A stretch of DNA of 64,000 nucleotides from Microbacterium sufflavum (GTDB lineage Bacteria > Actinomycetota > Actinomycetes > Actinomycetales > Microbacteriaceae): NCBI RefSeq assembly GCF_023091155.1, contig NZ_JAHWXK010000001.1:744001-808000 (forward strand), in the 5' to 3' direction. Within the stretch, counting starts at the first letter, position 1. Every line of letters starts with the position of its first letter. Shown one piece after another: positions 40,709 through 51,268 of the stretch. A model generated the notes under the pieces. That model saw nothing but the letters and a program-made list of their open reading frames with translations. It was not told the origin of the DNA and made no database searches. Position numbers and translations under genes: made by a program.

Positions 40709-42669
40709 CCGCCCGGTTCGCGACCATCCGCATCCTCGCGCTGCTGTCGGTGCTGCTCGGCGTCAACTACGTCGCCTGGCGCTGGCTGGAGTCGGTGAAC
40801 TGGTCGGCATGGTGGATCGCCGTGCCGCTCGTGATCGCCGAGACCTACAGCCTCATCGACACGTTCCTGTTCTGCCTGACGATGTGGCGCGCCAAGGAGC
40901 GCCCGGCCCCGGTGTCGCCGCCGCAGGGCACGGTCGACGTGTTCATCACCACGTACGACGAGCCGATCGAGCTCGTCATGACCACCGCGCGGGCGGCGAA
41001 GCGCATCGCCTACCCGCACACGACGTGGATCCTCGACGACGGGGCGCGCCCCGAGCTCGAAGCCGAGGCCCGCGCCGCCGGTGTCGCCTACCTCACCCGC
41101 TCGGAGGACTGGACGGGAAAGCCCCGGCACGCCAAGGCCGGCAACCTCAACAGCGCCCTGTTCCAGACCGACGGCGAGTTCCTGCTCATCCTCGACGCCG
41201 ACCAGGTGCCCGACCCGCTGATCCTGCACCGCACGCTCGGCTACTTCGCCGACGACCCCGAGGTCGCGCTCGTGCAGACGCCGCAGTGGTTCGTGAACGT
41301 CGACGAGGCCGACCCGCTCGGCAGTCAGGCACCGCTGTTCTACGGCCCCATCCAGCAGGGCAAGGACGGCTGGAACGCCGCGTTCTTCTGCGGCTCCAAC
41401 GCCGTGCTGCGACGTGAGGCGCTCATGCAGCTCGGCATCGTCGGCTACGTGCGCGAGGTGACGGAGTCGGCCGCGAAGGCGCTCAAGACCTCCGAGACCC
41501 TGATCGCGAAGGAGGCGGAGGCCGCGACCGACCCCGCCCTGGCGACCGAGCTCGGGGCGCTGCGCATCGCGATCTCGCGCGGCCGGAAAGACCTCGCCGC
41601 CGGGGAGTCGGTCGCCGAGGTGGCGGCACGCGTGGGCGACGCCGTCGACAACGCCTCCCGCATCCTGGTCGCGCACGACCTGGACGGCATCCGCGCCGAC
41701 CTGGCCGAGATCGGCGCGCTGCCGATGCAGCACGACGCCGAGCTCGGACTCGTCGTGGTCGACGAGGCCGGGCTCGACGCCCTGGCGGCGTCGGACCTGT
41801 CGCCCATCACCGCGGTGGAGGCCGTGCGCGGACTGCTTGACACGCTGCGGCTCGACCGCGGCGACGAGGCGCAGCCGATCCTCCCGCTCGCCACGATCTC
41901 GGTCACGGAAGACATGGCGACCGCGATGCAGCTGCACGCCCTCGGCTGGCGCAGCGTCTACCACCACGAGATCCTGGCCCACGGGCTCGCCCCGGAAGAC
42001 CTGCGCACCATGCTCACGCAGCGCCTGCGGTGGGCACAGGGCACGTTGCAGGTGATGCTGCGCGACAACCCGCTCGCCAAGCGCGGCCTCTCGGTCGGGC
42101 AGCGGCTGATGTACTTCGCCACGATGTGGAGCTACCTGTCGGGCTTCGCGGCGATCGTCTACCTCGCCGCGCCCGTGATCTACCTGGTGTTCGGGGTGCT
42201 CCCGGTGACCGCGTGGTCGGTGGACTTCTTCGCGCGGTTCCTGCCGTACTTCCTCATCAACCAGGCGCTGTTCCTCGTGGTCGCGAAGGGCGTGAAGACC
42301 TGGCGCGGCCAGCAGTACTCGCTCGCCCTGTTCCCGGTGTGGATCCGTGCCTGCTGGACGGCCTTCGCGAACGTCGTTCTCGGCCGGCCGCTGTCGTTCG
42401 CCGTCACCCGCAAGGACGGCCGCGACCCGCGCGGCGTGCCGTGGGGCGAGATCTGGCCGCAGCTCACCGCCATGATCGTGCTCGCCGTCGCGCTCGTGAT
42501 CGGGGTGGTGCGGGTGTTCCTCGGCACGGCCGACGGCACGGGCACCCTCGTCAACACCGCCTGGGTGCTGTACGACCTCGTCGTGCTCAGCGTCATCATC
42601 CAGGCCGCCCGGTACCGCGGTCCCGCCGCGGCCATCCTCGAGAAGGAGTCGAATGAACGTCAGCACTGA
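40705..42669 (+). CDS. Cellulose-synthase-like GT2 with an inserted helical segment
   Basis: A 654-residue membrane glycosyltransferase expected to polymerise a sugar from a nucleotide donor. Two N-terminal helices (10-50) precede the GT2 domain: DVFITTYDEP (78-87), ILDDG (109-113), LDADQVP (163-169), TED (401-403) and QRLRWAQG (439-446), the QxxRW signature. Several C-terminal helices follow. Unusually, about 150 residues (roughly 243-395), mostly helical and charged, separate GSNAVLRREAL from ISVTEDMATAM, which are nearly adjacent in BcsA. No c-di-GMP PilZ domain is visible. GTG 40705 overlaps the phosphatase stop. Confidence 0.88.
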   Translation: MTARFATIRILALLSVLLGVNYVAWRWLESVNWSAWWIAVPLVIAETYSLIDTFLFCLTMWRAKERPAPVSPPQGTVDVFITTYDEPIELVMTTARAAKRIAYPHTTWILDDGARPELEAEARAAGVAYLTRSEDWTGKPRHAKAGNLNSALFQTDGEFLLILDADQVPDPLILHRTLGYFADDPEVALVQTPQWFVNVDEADPLGSQAPLFYGPIQQGKDGWNAAFFCGSNAVLRREALMQLGIVGYVREVTESAAKALKTSETLIAKEAEAATDPALATELGALRIAISRGRKDLAAGESVAEVAARVGDAVDNASRILVAHDLDGIRADLAEIGALPMQHDAELGLVVVDEAGLDALAASDLSPITAVEAVRGLLDTLRLDRGDEAQPILPLATISVTEDMATAMQLHALGWRSVYHHEILAHGLAPEDLRTMLTQRLRWAQGTLQVMLRDNPLAKRGLSVGQRLMYFATMWSYLSGFAAIVYLAAPVIYLVFGVLPVTAWSVDFFARFLPYFLINQALFLVVAKGVKTWRGQQYSLALFPVWIRACWTAFANVVLGRPLSFAVTRKDGRDPRGVPWGEIWPQLTAMIVLAVALVIGVVRVFLGTADGTGTLVNTAWVLYDLVVLSVIIQAARYRGPAAAILEKESNERQH

Positions 42670-42985
42670 CACCAGGGACGGCTACGCCGTCGTCGCCATC
42701 ACGGGGCGCCTCACCGCGTCTGGCGCACCCCTGCTGCGCAACGCCGTGAGCGACCTCGTCGCCGCGGGGCAGCCGCGCATCGCGATCGACCTCAGCGGCA
42801 CCGAGTTCGTCGACTCCTCGGGCCTCGGCGCCCTCGTCGGCGGGCTCAAGAGCGCCCGCGTGGCCGGGGGCGACCTGCGGATCGCGGCCGTGCCGGAGGC
42901 CGTGCGCACGGTGCTCCACCTGACCAACCTGGATCGCGTGCTGCGCGACTACCCGACGCCGGAATCGGCGTTCGATGGCCGCTGA
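42653..42985 (+). CDS. STAS-domain anti-anti-sigma factor-like protein
   Basis: A 110-residue single STAS domain. The phosphorylatable serine lies in EFVDSSGLGALVGGL (residues 50-64). In partner switching this protein binds a kinase of the RsbW type when unphosphorylated and is reactivated by an RsbU/P phosphatase. All three partners occur in this operon. Its ATG overlaps the GT2 gene by 17 bases. Confidence 0.88.
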   Translation: MNVSTDTRDGYAVVAITGRLTASGAPLLRNAVSDLVAAGQPRIAIDLSGTEFVDSSGLGALVGGLKSARVAGGDLRIAAVPEAVRTVLHLTNLDRVLRDYPTPESAFDGR

Positions 42986-43403
42986 GGTCCGGGCGTTCCA
43001 CGTCGACGGGCCCGCCGGGCTCGCCCTGGTCGACAGCGCGCTCGACGCGCTCGACCGGCTCTGGGCCGATGGTCCGGAGATCCCCGCCGAGGACCAGGTG
43101 CTGTTCGCGCTGGCCGTCAGCGAAGTGACCACCAACATCGCGCAGCACAACGAGCGCACCGACGTGGTGTTCAGCGTCGACGTGCGTGTCTCGGCGGACG
43201 AGCTGCGCGCCTACATCCGCGACACCGCGCCGCCCGCCCCGATCGACTGGGACACCGTGTCCATGCCGGGCGAGGACAGCGAGAGCGGGCGCGGCCTGGC
43301 GCTGTCGCAGGCCGCGCTCGACGAGTTCCGGCACGTGCCGGGCGACGCCGGAAACACGTGGGTGCTGGTGCGGCGGGTCGGCGTCGACCGGGGCGAGGGC
43401 TGA
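42975..43403 (+). CDS. RsbW-like anti-sigma/switch kinase (HATPase_c)
   Basis: A 142-residue ATP-binding protein of the GHKL fold. The N-box is LFALAVSEVTTNIAQHN (Glu and Asn for Mg-ATP). The G-box region reads EDSESGRGLALSQAALDEF. It should phosphorylate the STAS protein, whose gene it overlaps by 11 bases, or release a target when that protein is dephosphorylated. No sigma factor lies nearby, so the output could be a distant sigma factor or the GT2 enzyme itself. It is convergent with the DoxX gene five bases away. Confidence 0.87.
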   Translation: MAAEVRAFHVDGPAGLALVDSALDALDRLWADGPEIPAEDQVLFALAVSEVTTNIAQHNERTDVVFSVDVRVSADELRAYIRDTAPPAPIDWDTVSMPGEDSESGRGLALSQAALDEFRHVPGDAGNTWVLVRRVGVDRGEG

Positions 43404-43407
43404 GCGG

Positions 43408-43848
43408 TCAGGCGAGCCAGGCGGGAGCTCGGCCCCGCAGCACGGCCCCGTCGATCGAGAAGCGCCCGGCACCGGTGAGCGCGAGGGCCAGAGCGGCCGC
43501 GCCCAGCACGGCCACGAACTCGTAGCCGCCCTCGCCCACCCAGAGACCGGCGGGCAGGTGCACGAGCACGAGCGCGACCAGCATGTCGATCGCGAGCACC
43601 ACGCCGACCGGGCGGGTGAACAGCCCGAGCATCAGCAGGATGCCGCCGATCAGCTCGACGAAGGCGACCACGGGCGCGGCGATCTCCGCGAACGGCACAC
43701 CCATGCCGGCGAAGCTGCCGATGGTTCCGGGGATCGTGTACTCGAAGATCTTCTGGGCGCCGTGGGCGGCGAAGATCGCACCGGTGACGACCCGGAGGAT
43801 CAGGAGTCCCAGCGAGGGGGCGGGGCGGTGGGCAGTGGTGTTCGTCAT
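43408..43848 (-). CDS. DoxX-family membrane protein, 146 aa
   Basis: A four-helix membrane protein with the DoxX pattern: LGLLILRVVTGAIFAAHGAQKIF in helix 1, FVELIGGILLMLGLFTRPVGVVLAIDM in the middle and a last helix around YEFVAVLGAAALALALTGAG. DoxX proteins are linked with thiosulfate:quinone oxidoreductase or redox stress but mostly unassigned. I chose ATG 43848 since upstream in-frame sequence is not hydrophobic or conserved. It sits alone between the partner-switch operon and hspR. Confidence 0.85.
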   Translation of the reverse strand: MTNTTAHRPAPSLGLLILRVVTGAIFAAHGAQKIFEYTIPGTIGSFAGMGVPFAEIAAPVVAFVELIGGILLMLGLFTRPVGVVLAIDMLVALVLVHLPAGLWVGEGGYEFVAVLGAAALALALTGAGRFSIDGAVLRGRAPAWLA

Positions 43849-43959
43849 GAGGAGTTCTTCCGTCGTGGCAGGACACCCGCGCGCGGCGCGGACCAGGGGG
43901 TTCCCTGCCTCCACGCTAGGAAGAGCGGCTTTCCATCCCCTGAACGTGTCGGGCGCAGG

Positions 43960-44373
43960 TCACGCCGAGCCGCGCGGGTGCCACAGCACCAGCTCGGTCG
44001 AGCGACGCAGCCGTCGTCCACCGGGCATCGGGACCACGCCGGACGAGCCGGCCGCGAACACCCGCACGCCCGGGCGGTTCTCCCGCTCGGCGCGCAGCGC
44101 GGCCTCGAGCGCGACGACGCGCCCGCGCAGCATCCGGTTCTCGTCCTCCAGGTCGAGGAGCTTGGCGATCGCGGGCAGGCTCATCCCCTCGGAGGAGAGC
44201 TGCGCGACCTCCCGCAGCTGCTCGATGTTCCGCGACGAATACCGCCGGGAGCCGCCCGGCGTGCGGCCGGGCACCACGAGCCCGATGCGGTCGTACTGGC
44301 GGAGGGTCTGCGGGTGCAGGCCCGACAGCTCGGCGGCCGCGGCGATCGCGAAGACGGGGGTGTCGGCGTCCAT
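43960..44373 (-). CDS. hspR: HspR, MerR-family heat-shock repressor
   Basis: A 137-residue MerR-type repressor. The helix-turn-helix and wing (FAIAAAAELSGLHPQTLRQY through GGSRRYSSRNIEQL) are followed by a coiled-coil (DLEDENRMLRGRVVALEAAL). HspR represses the dnaK operon by binding HAIR repeats, with DnaK as co-repressor. It is the last gene of dnaK-grpE-dnaJ-hspR, the standard actinobacterial order. ATG 44373 has GGAG a few bases upstream; a GTG 12 bases earlier is an alternative start. Confidence 0.92.
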   Translation of the reverse strand: MDADTPVFAIAAAAELSGLHPQTLRQYDRIGLVVPGRTPGGSRRYSSRNIEQLREVAQLSSEGMSLPAIAKLLDLEDENRMLRGRVVALEAALRAERENRPGVRVFAAGSSGVVPMPGGRRLRRSTELVLWHPRGSA

Positions 44374-44407
44374 CACGCACTCCACCCCCGTCCCTCGGCG
44401 TTCGCAC

Positions 44408-45391
44408 TCATCGGCGGGCCTTCGCCATCAACTCCGCCCGCGGGTTCTCCTGCGGCTCCAGCTGCTGGAACTTCTCCAGCGCCTCACGCGCGGCGTCGTC
44501 GAGGTGCGTCGGCACCGCGACCTGGAGCTCGGCGAGCAGGTCGCCCGTGCCCTTGGAGGTCGCGACACCGCGGCCCTTGACGCGCAGCACGCGCCCGGAC
44601 GGAGTGCCAGGGGCGACGCGCAGCTTGACCACGTCGCCGCCGAGCGTCGGCACCTCGATGGTGGCACCGAGCGTGGCCTCGGTGAATGTGACCGGCACGA
44701 CCACGCGGAGGTTGAGGCCGTCGCGCGTGAACACGGGGTGCGGTCGCACCGTGATCTGCACCACGATGTCACCGCTCTCTCCGCCGTCCGGCGACGGACG
44801 ACCCCGGCCGCGCAGCCGGATCTTCTGCCCGTCGGCGACGCCCGCGGGGATCTTCACCTTGAACGGCTTGCCGTCCTCGCCCTGCAGCGTGATGGTCTCA
44901 CCCTGCACGGCGGTGGTGAAGTCGAGCGTGGTGCGGGCGGTCACGTCGGCGCCGCGCTGCGGTCCGCCGAAGCCGCGGAACCCGCCGCTCGGCTGACCGA
45001 ACCGGCCGCCGCCGAAGCCGCTGCCCTGCCCCTGGTTGAACATCGCGAAGATGTCCTCGAAGTCGGCGCTCTGGCCTCGCCCCTGCTGTCCGAACCGGCT
45101 GAAGACGTCTTCGAACCCGCCCGCCCCGGAACCGCTGGCCGTGAAGCGGGCGCCCGAGCCCATGGCGCGGATCTCGTCGTACTCCTTGCGCTGCTCGGGG
45201 TCGGAGAGCACCGAGTAGGCCTCGCTGATCTCCTTGAACTTGGCCTCGGCCTTCGCATCGCCCTGATTGGAGTCGGGGTGATACTTGCGCGCGAGCTTGC
45301 GGTACGTCTTCTTGAGGTCAGCGTCGCTGACGTCCTTCGTGACCCCGAGGGTCTTGTAGAAGTCCTTGTCGAACCAATCCTGGCTGGCCAT
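44408..45391 (-). CDS. dnaJ: DnaJ co-chaperone (type II, no zinc finger)
   Basis: A 327-residue J-protein. The J domain has the HPD tripeptide at residues 38-40, then a Gly/Phe-rich linker (residues 75-145, [18 protein letters not shown]). Two beta-sandwich peptide-binding domains follow. The CXXCXGXG zinc-finger repeats of full DnaJ are absent, so it is the DnaJ variant usual in the actinobacterial dnaK operon. It delivers clients to DnaK and stimulates its ATPase. The gene lies eight bases downstream of grpE. Confidence 0.93.
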   Translation of the reverse strand: MASQDWFDKDFYKTLGVTKDVSDADLKKTYRKLARKYHPDSNQGDAKAEAKFKEISEAYSVLSDPEQRKEYDEIRAMGSGARFTASGSGAGGFEDVFSRFGQQGRGQSADFEDIFAMFNQGQGSGFGGGRFGQPSGGFRGFGGPQRGADVTARTTLDFTTAVQGETITLQGEDGKPFKVKIPAGVADGQKIRLRGRGRPSPDGGESGDIVVQITVRPHPVFTRDGLNLRVVVPVTFTEATLGATIEVPTLGGDVVKLRVAPGTPSGRVLRVKGRGVATSKGTGDLLAELQVAVPTHLDDAAREALEKFQQLEPQENPRAELMAKARR

Positions 45392-45398
45392 CGATCAC

Positions 45399-46055
45399 CT
45401 ACTCCGCAGGGACGGCGACGACGACCTTCGCGGGACGCAGCTCGACGTCGCCCAGGCGGTACCCCACCTCGACGACCTCGAGCACCGTGGCCTTCTCGAC
45501 GCCGGGGGTCGGCTGCTGGAAGATGGCCTCGTGGCGCTGCGGGTCGAATTCCTCGCCCTTGTCGCCGTAGGCCACGACTCCGAGACGCTCCACCACGGCG
45601 CGCACCTTGTCGGCGATCACGGCGAAGGGGGTGCCCTCCACCAGGTCGCCGTGCTGTTCGGCGCGGCCCAGGTCGTCGAGCACCGGGATGAGGCCCTTGG
45701 CGGCCTCGCCCTTGGCGCGCTCGATCTCGATCTGGCGCTGTTCCTCGGTGCGGCGGCGGTAGTTGGCGTACTCGGCCTGCAGGCGCTTGAGGTCGTTCAG
45801 CAGCGTCGACTCGAGGTCGGCGAGCACGGCGTCTTCCGCCGCGGCCTCGCCGGTCTGCGTCGCGCCCAGGATGTCGTTCACCGTCAGGTCGTCGGGGGCA
45901 CCGTCGACCGGCGTCTCGTCCGACCCTTCGGCGGCCTGCGCCTCGCGGGAGTCCGGGTTCTGCGGCGCGGGGCCGGACGCCTGAGCGTCCGACCCCTCGC
46001 TGCGACCTTCGGCGGACTCAGGATTCTGGTTCTCGTCGAAGTTCTTGTCGGTCAT
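45399..46055 (-). CDS. grpE: GrpE nucleotide exchange factor
   Basis: A 218-residue GrpE. A long acidic, disordered N-terminus (residues 1-65) precedes the dimerising helix (LNDLKRLQAEYANYRRRTEEQ) and the C-terminal beta domain with VEVVEVGYRLGDVELRPAKVVV. It releases ADP from DnaK. The start lies two bases after the dnaK stop, so it is translated from the same message. Confidence 0.94.
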   Translation of the reverse strand: MTDKNFDENQNPESAEGRSEGSDAQASGPAPQNPDSREAQAAEGSDETPVDGAPDDLTVNDILGATQTGEAAAEDAVLADLESTLLNDLKRLQAEYANYRRRTEEQRQIEIERAKGEAAKGLIPVLDDLGRAEQHGDLVEGTPFAVIADKVRAVVERLGVVAYGDKGEEFDPQRHEAIFQQPTPGVEKATVLEVVEVGYRLGDVELRPAKVVVAVPAE

Positions 46056-46057
46056 GG

Positions 46058-48032
<1,975 letters not shown>

Positions 48033-48037
48033 ACAAA

Positions 48038-48058
48038 CTTGATATGGCTCGGCTCAAC
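48038..48058 (-). promoter_or_regulatory. HAIR repeat 2 (degenerate)
   Basis: CTTGATA-N7-GCTCAAC keeps CTTGA and CTCAA of the HAIR consensus with mismatches at the outer positions. It lies just upstream of the -35 box. Confidence 0.6.
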
Positions 48059-48138
48059 TTTGTATCGCCGGGGTCGACGGAGTGTCCGGACCCCCATGGG
48101 GCCGGAGGGAGAGGATCCGGAACCAGTCCGGATCCGGC

Positions 48139-48600
48139 TCACTTGCCGCCGGGAGGACCGATCAGCAGCAGGATCACGTAGAGCGCGACGATGCCCACGA
48201 CCAGCAGCACCGCGAGCACCCACGGGCGGCGGAGGAACCAGCGCATCAGCCGGTCGTACCAGCGGCGGTCGCGGGGGTCGTCGGTGGGGTCGAGCCGCCA
48301 GTCGCCGCGCAGCCGATCGGAGCGGTGCAGCCAGATCTCCATCGGGATGGTGGCGTAGGGGATCACGGCGCTCGCCACCGCCAGTACGCCGACGCCCGGG
48401 TGCCAGCGCTGATTGAGCGCGACCAGGACGGCGGTGGCGGCATAGGCGAGGAACACGAAGCCGTGGATGCCGCCGCCGACCGTGACCACGACCCCGGGGG
48501 CGCCGACCGCCCTGGCGATGATCGCGGCGATCAGGATCGTCCAGGTGATCGCCTCCGCGATCGCCAGGACACGGTACAGACGGCCAGGGGTGCGGAACAC
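48139..48600 (-). CDS. DUF3817-like membrane protein, 153 aa
   Basis: A protein with four transmembrane helices. The start FRTPGRLYRVLAIAEAITWTILI and the second helix GGGIHGFVFLAYAATAVLVAL are typical of DUF3817 proteins (YdzA-like). The family is widespread and uncharacterised. This one has an extra charged segment (RLRGDWRLDPTDDPRDRRWYDR) before the last helix. The GTG at 48600 follows GAGGAG closely and is chosen because homologues begin at this point. Confidence 0.78.
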   Translation of the reverse strand: MFRTPGRLYRVLAIAEAITWTILIAAIIARAVGAPGVVVTVGGGIHGFVFLAYAATAVLVALNQRWHPGVGVLAVASAVIPYATIPMEIWLHRSDRLRGDWRLDPTDDPRDRRWYDRLMRWFLRRPWVLAVLLVVGIVALYVILLLIGPPGGK

Positions 48601-48715
48601 GGGACTCCTCGGGTGGGGTACCCCTCCAGAGTATCCGCGCCGTCCGCGGGCGCCGAATCGCAGCACCCGCCGTTCCCACCGGAATACCGGACGAGGGAGG
48701 GGCGTTGCCGAAGGC

Positions 48716-49633
48716 ATGGTGACAGTGGACCCGGACGCGCTCTCGCACGTGCTCGACGCCGCGGAGCTTCGGGTCGGCGTGGCGCGGCGCATCCCGCTCG
48801 CCGCCGGAGGGCTGCTCCCGATCCCGGCCGGGCCCACGACGCTCGTCTACCTCGCATCCGGCAGCGTGCAGGGGCATCCGCCCCTCGGCGATGGCTGCCG
48901 CCTCGGCGTCGACCCCGACTCCCGCCGCCTCACCCTCGAGACCCGCGAGCGCCGCGACCACCTGGTCGCCGGTGACGCGTTCCTCACCCTCGGCCGCACC
49001 GCGTTCGTGCTGGAAGCCGACCGCGACACCACGCTCATGGTGGTCGACCTCGAGTTCGCCGACGCGACCTCACCGCTGCCCGCCCTCCTGCCGCCGTTTC
49101 TCACCGTCACCGGATTCGACGCGCTCGAGCCCGCGGCCGCCGCGCTCGCCGAGAACATGGGCCTCGTCGACCCCGCGGCCTCCCCCGCCCGGCAGGGCGA
49201 CCCCGTGATCTGCCGCATGATGGCGAAGACCGTGCTGATGTCGGTCATCCGCGCCTGGGCCGCCAACGGCTGCGCACCCGCGGGCTGGCCCTCGCTGTCG
49301 AACGACCCGTTCCTCGACCGCGTGGTCGACGCCATCCACCAGGAGCCAGGACGCGACTGGACGGTCGAGCGCCTCGCGGCCATCGGCGCCATGTCGCGCT
49401 CCACCTTCGCCGAGCGGTTCCGCGTCGCGGTCGGCCGCTCCCCCGCCGACTACGTCACGGAGGTGCGCATCGACGCGGCCAAGCGCCTGCTCGACGCCGG
49501 GCGCTCCGTGTCGGACGTGTCGCGCGAGCTCGGCTACGCGTCCGACGAGGGCTTCAGTCGCGCGTTCCGCCGCCGCACGGGTATGACCCCGTCGTCCTGG
49601 CGTTCCGCCGCCCGCACTCCCGCCCTGGTCTGA
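48716..49633 (+). CDS. AraC-family transcriptional regulator with cupin-like domain
   Basis: A 305-residue regulator. The N-terminal half (residues 1-190) is a cupin-like ligand domain (LPIPAGPTTLVYLASGSVQG). The C-terminus has two AraC helix-turn-helix motifs: WTVERLAAIGAMSRSTFAERF and VSDVSRELGYASDEGFSRAFRRRTG. The organisation matches AraC proteins that control nearby MFS exporters. A convergent MFS gene lies 188 bases downstream; direct regulation is inferred. ATG 48716 has AAGG before it. Confidence 0.85.
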   Translation: MVTVDPDALSHVLDAAELRVGVARRIPLAAGGLLPIPAGPTTLVYLASGSVQGHPPLGDGCRLGVDPDSRRLTLETRERRDHLVAGDAFLTLGRTAFVLEADRDTTLMVVDLEFADATSPLPALLPPFLTVTGFDALEPAAAALAENMGLVDPAASPARQGDPVICRMMAKTVLMSVIRAWAANGCAPAGWPSLSNDPFLDRVVDAIHQEPGRDWTVERLAAIGAMSRSTFAERFRVAVGRSPADYVTEVRIDAAKRLLDAGRSVSDVSRELGYASDEGFSRAFRRRTGMTPSSWRSAARTPALV

Positions 49634-49820
49634 GCGCCGACCCCCGCCGCCGACGTCCCGGTGACCGATCGCGTCTCAGCCCGATCTCGATGGCGTGCCG
49701 CCCACGACTCCGCAGATCCGCGGCGATGCGACTGCTCGGGCTACGGGCAGGCGACACATCGCCGGGAAACCGCGGAGTTGTGAACCGGGACCGCGGGAGG
49801 CGGCGCCGCCCTGTGCTCCG

Positions 49821-51017
49821 TCAGCCCCGCGTGCTCAGCCGGTTCGACAGGCCGAACAGCACCGCACCCGCGAGCAGCGACACCGCGCCGATCACGTAGG
49901 CGAGCTCCACGCTCAGCGTGTCGACGAGCAGCCCGCCCAGACCCGCGGCGAGGGTGATCGCCCCCTGGAACCCGACGACCACGAGGCTGCCGCCCGCCTC
50001 CAGGCGATCCGGCATGCGGTGCCCGACCCACGTGTTGATCACGATCAGCCACGACGAGAAGACGAAGCCCCAGACGAGCACGACCACGCCGACGCCGATG
50101 ATCGACCCGGAGAAGAGGATCATCGAGATGACCGCGGCGGCGATCACGAGCGGCGCGAACACGGCGAAGAACGCGAACGACCGGTCGATCACCAGCCCGA
50201 TCGAGATGTTGCCGAGGAGACCGCCGACGCCGAACAGCGCCAGCAGCACCACGATGGTCGAGGCGTCGACGTCGGGGATGCGCTCGAGCGCCAGCCGCAC
50301 GTACGTGTAGGCGAGGAAGTGCCCGAGCACCACGAGGACGTGCCCGACCATGCCCAGCCCGATACCGGGGCGGCGGACCGTGTCGACGAGCAGCCGCAGG
50401 CTCGACGCCCGCTCGGCCGGCACCGACGGCAGCGCCCAGCGCAGCGCGACCGCCAGCACCACCATCAGCACGCCGGCGAGCGCGAACACCATCCGCCAGT
50501 CGACGACCTCGCTGAGCATCACGCCGATCGGCACCCCGGCGACCGTGGCCAGCGACACCCCGGCCGAGGTGAACATGACCCCGCGGCCCAGGTGCTCCGG
50601 CCCCGCGAGCCGTGCGGCGACCGTGATCGACATGGTCCAGTAGGCGCTGATCGCCGCGCCCAGCAGGAACCGGGCGGCGAGCACGAGCAGCAGGTTCGGC
50701 GCGATCGCGACCACGAGGTTCGACACGGCCGCGGCGAGCGCCATCCACACCAGCAGCGACCGGCGGTCGAGGCGCGGGAAGATCAGCCCGATCGTGGGCG
50801 CGACGACGAGTCCCACCAGCGCCGTGACCGTGACCGTCTGCCCCGCCTGACCCGGGGTGACCCCGAGGCCCTCGGCCATCTCGGTGAGGACGCCGTTGGG
50901 GAGGAACTCGGCGGTCACGAGCAGGAAGCCCATGATCATGAGCGCGATGAGTCCGCCGTAGCGGATGCGGTCGGCCCGGGTGGGCGCCGCGGTGGGGACG
51001 GGGGCAGTCGTGGTCAT
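49821..51017 (-). CDS. MFS transporter, probable drug/arabinose-type exporter
   Basis: A 398-residue major facilitator protein with twelve predicted helices. The signature FLLVTAEFLPNGVLTEMAEGLG is typical of DHA1-family exporters (AraJ/YdhP-like), and LGGAISAYWTMSITVAARL is the matching helix 4-5 region. It exports an unknown small molecule. ATG 51017 is chosen by the usual short polar lead before helix 1. It is transcribed away from the RIO kinase gene and toward the AraC gene. Confidence 0.87.
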   Translation of the reverse strand: MTTTAPVPTAAPTRADRIRYGGLIALMIMGFLLVTAEFLPNGVLTEMAEGLGVTPGQAGQTVTVTALVGLVVAPTIGLIFPRLDRRSLLVWMALAAAVSNLVVAIAPNLLLVLAARFLLGAAISAYWTMSITVAARLAGPEHLGRGVMFTSAGVSLATVAGVPIGVMLSEVVDWRMVFALAGVLMVVLAVALRWALPSVPAERASSLRLLVDTVRRPGIGLGMVGHVLVVLGHFLAYTYVRLALERIPDVDASTIVVLLALFGVGGLLGNISIGLVIDRSFAFFAVFAPLVIAAAVISMILFSGSIIGVGVVVLVWGFVFSSWLIVINTWVGHRMPDRLEAGGSLVVVGFQGAITLAAGLGGLLVDTLSVELAYVIGAVSLLAGAVLFGLSNRLSTRG

Positions 51018-51172
51018 GCTTCCACCCTTCCGGCGCCCGTGCGTCCGCGCCCGACCGGTCGTCCGCCGCGTCCGACCGATCGTCCGACCCTGGACACGCG
51101 CCCGCGCACCCCCGTAGGCTCGTCGTCGCACCGGGAGTCGCCCGGGAAGCCCGAGCGGAAGGAGGCGATGAG

Positions 51173-51235
51173 ATGAACACCGTCGTCGTCGCGCCCTTCG
51201 CCGACCACCTTCCCCTCGAGGCCGCCCGCTCCTGA
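51173..51235 (+). CDS. Possible leader peptide upstream of the RIO kinase (20 aa)
   Basis: A 20-residue frame (MNTVVVAPFADHLPLEAARS) starts at ATG 51173 with one of the strongest ribosome sites in the window (AAGGAGG, seven bases upstream). It ends 33 bases before the kinase GTG, and its last codons lie in the hairpin at 51218-51250. Strong initiation on so short a frame suggests a translated leader controlling the next gene, but nothing proves expression. Confidence 0.5.
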   Translation: MNTVVVAPFADHLPLEAARS

Positions 51236-51250
51236 TCGCCGTGCGGCCTC
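51218..51250 (+). promoter_or_regulatory. Hairpin overlapping the leader stop codon
   Basis: GAGGCCGC (51218-51225) pairs perfectly with GCGGCCTC (51243-51250) across a 17-base loop that contains the leader stop codon. A ribosome finishing the leader would melt it, so it could act in attenuation or translational coupling of the kinase at 51269. Confidence 0.45.
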
Positions 51251-51268
51251 CCTTCCCGGAGCCACACC

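Noticed and set aside
40132..42672. An 846-codon minus-strand frame opposite the GT2 gene.
   Set aside because: Shadow of the GT2 coding frame; the plus-strand DxD and QxxRW motifs decide.
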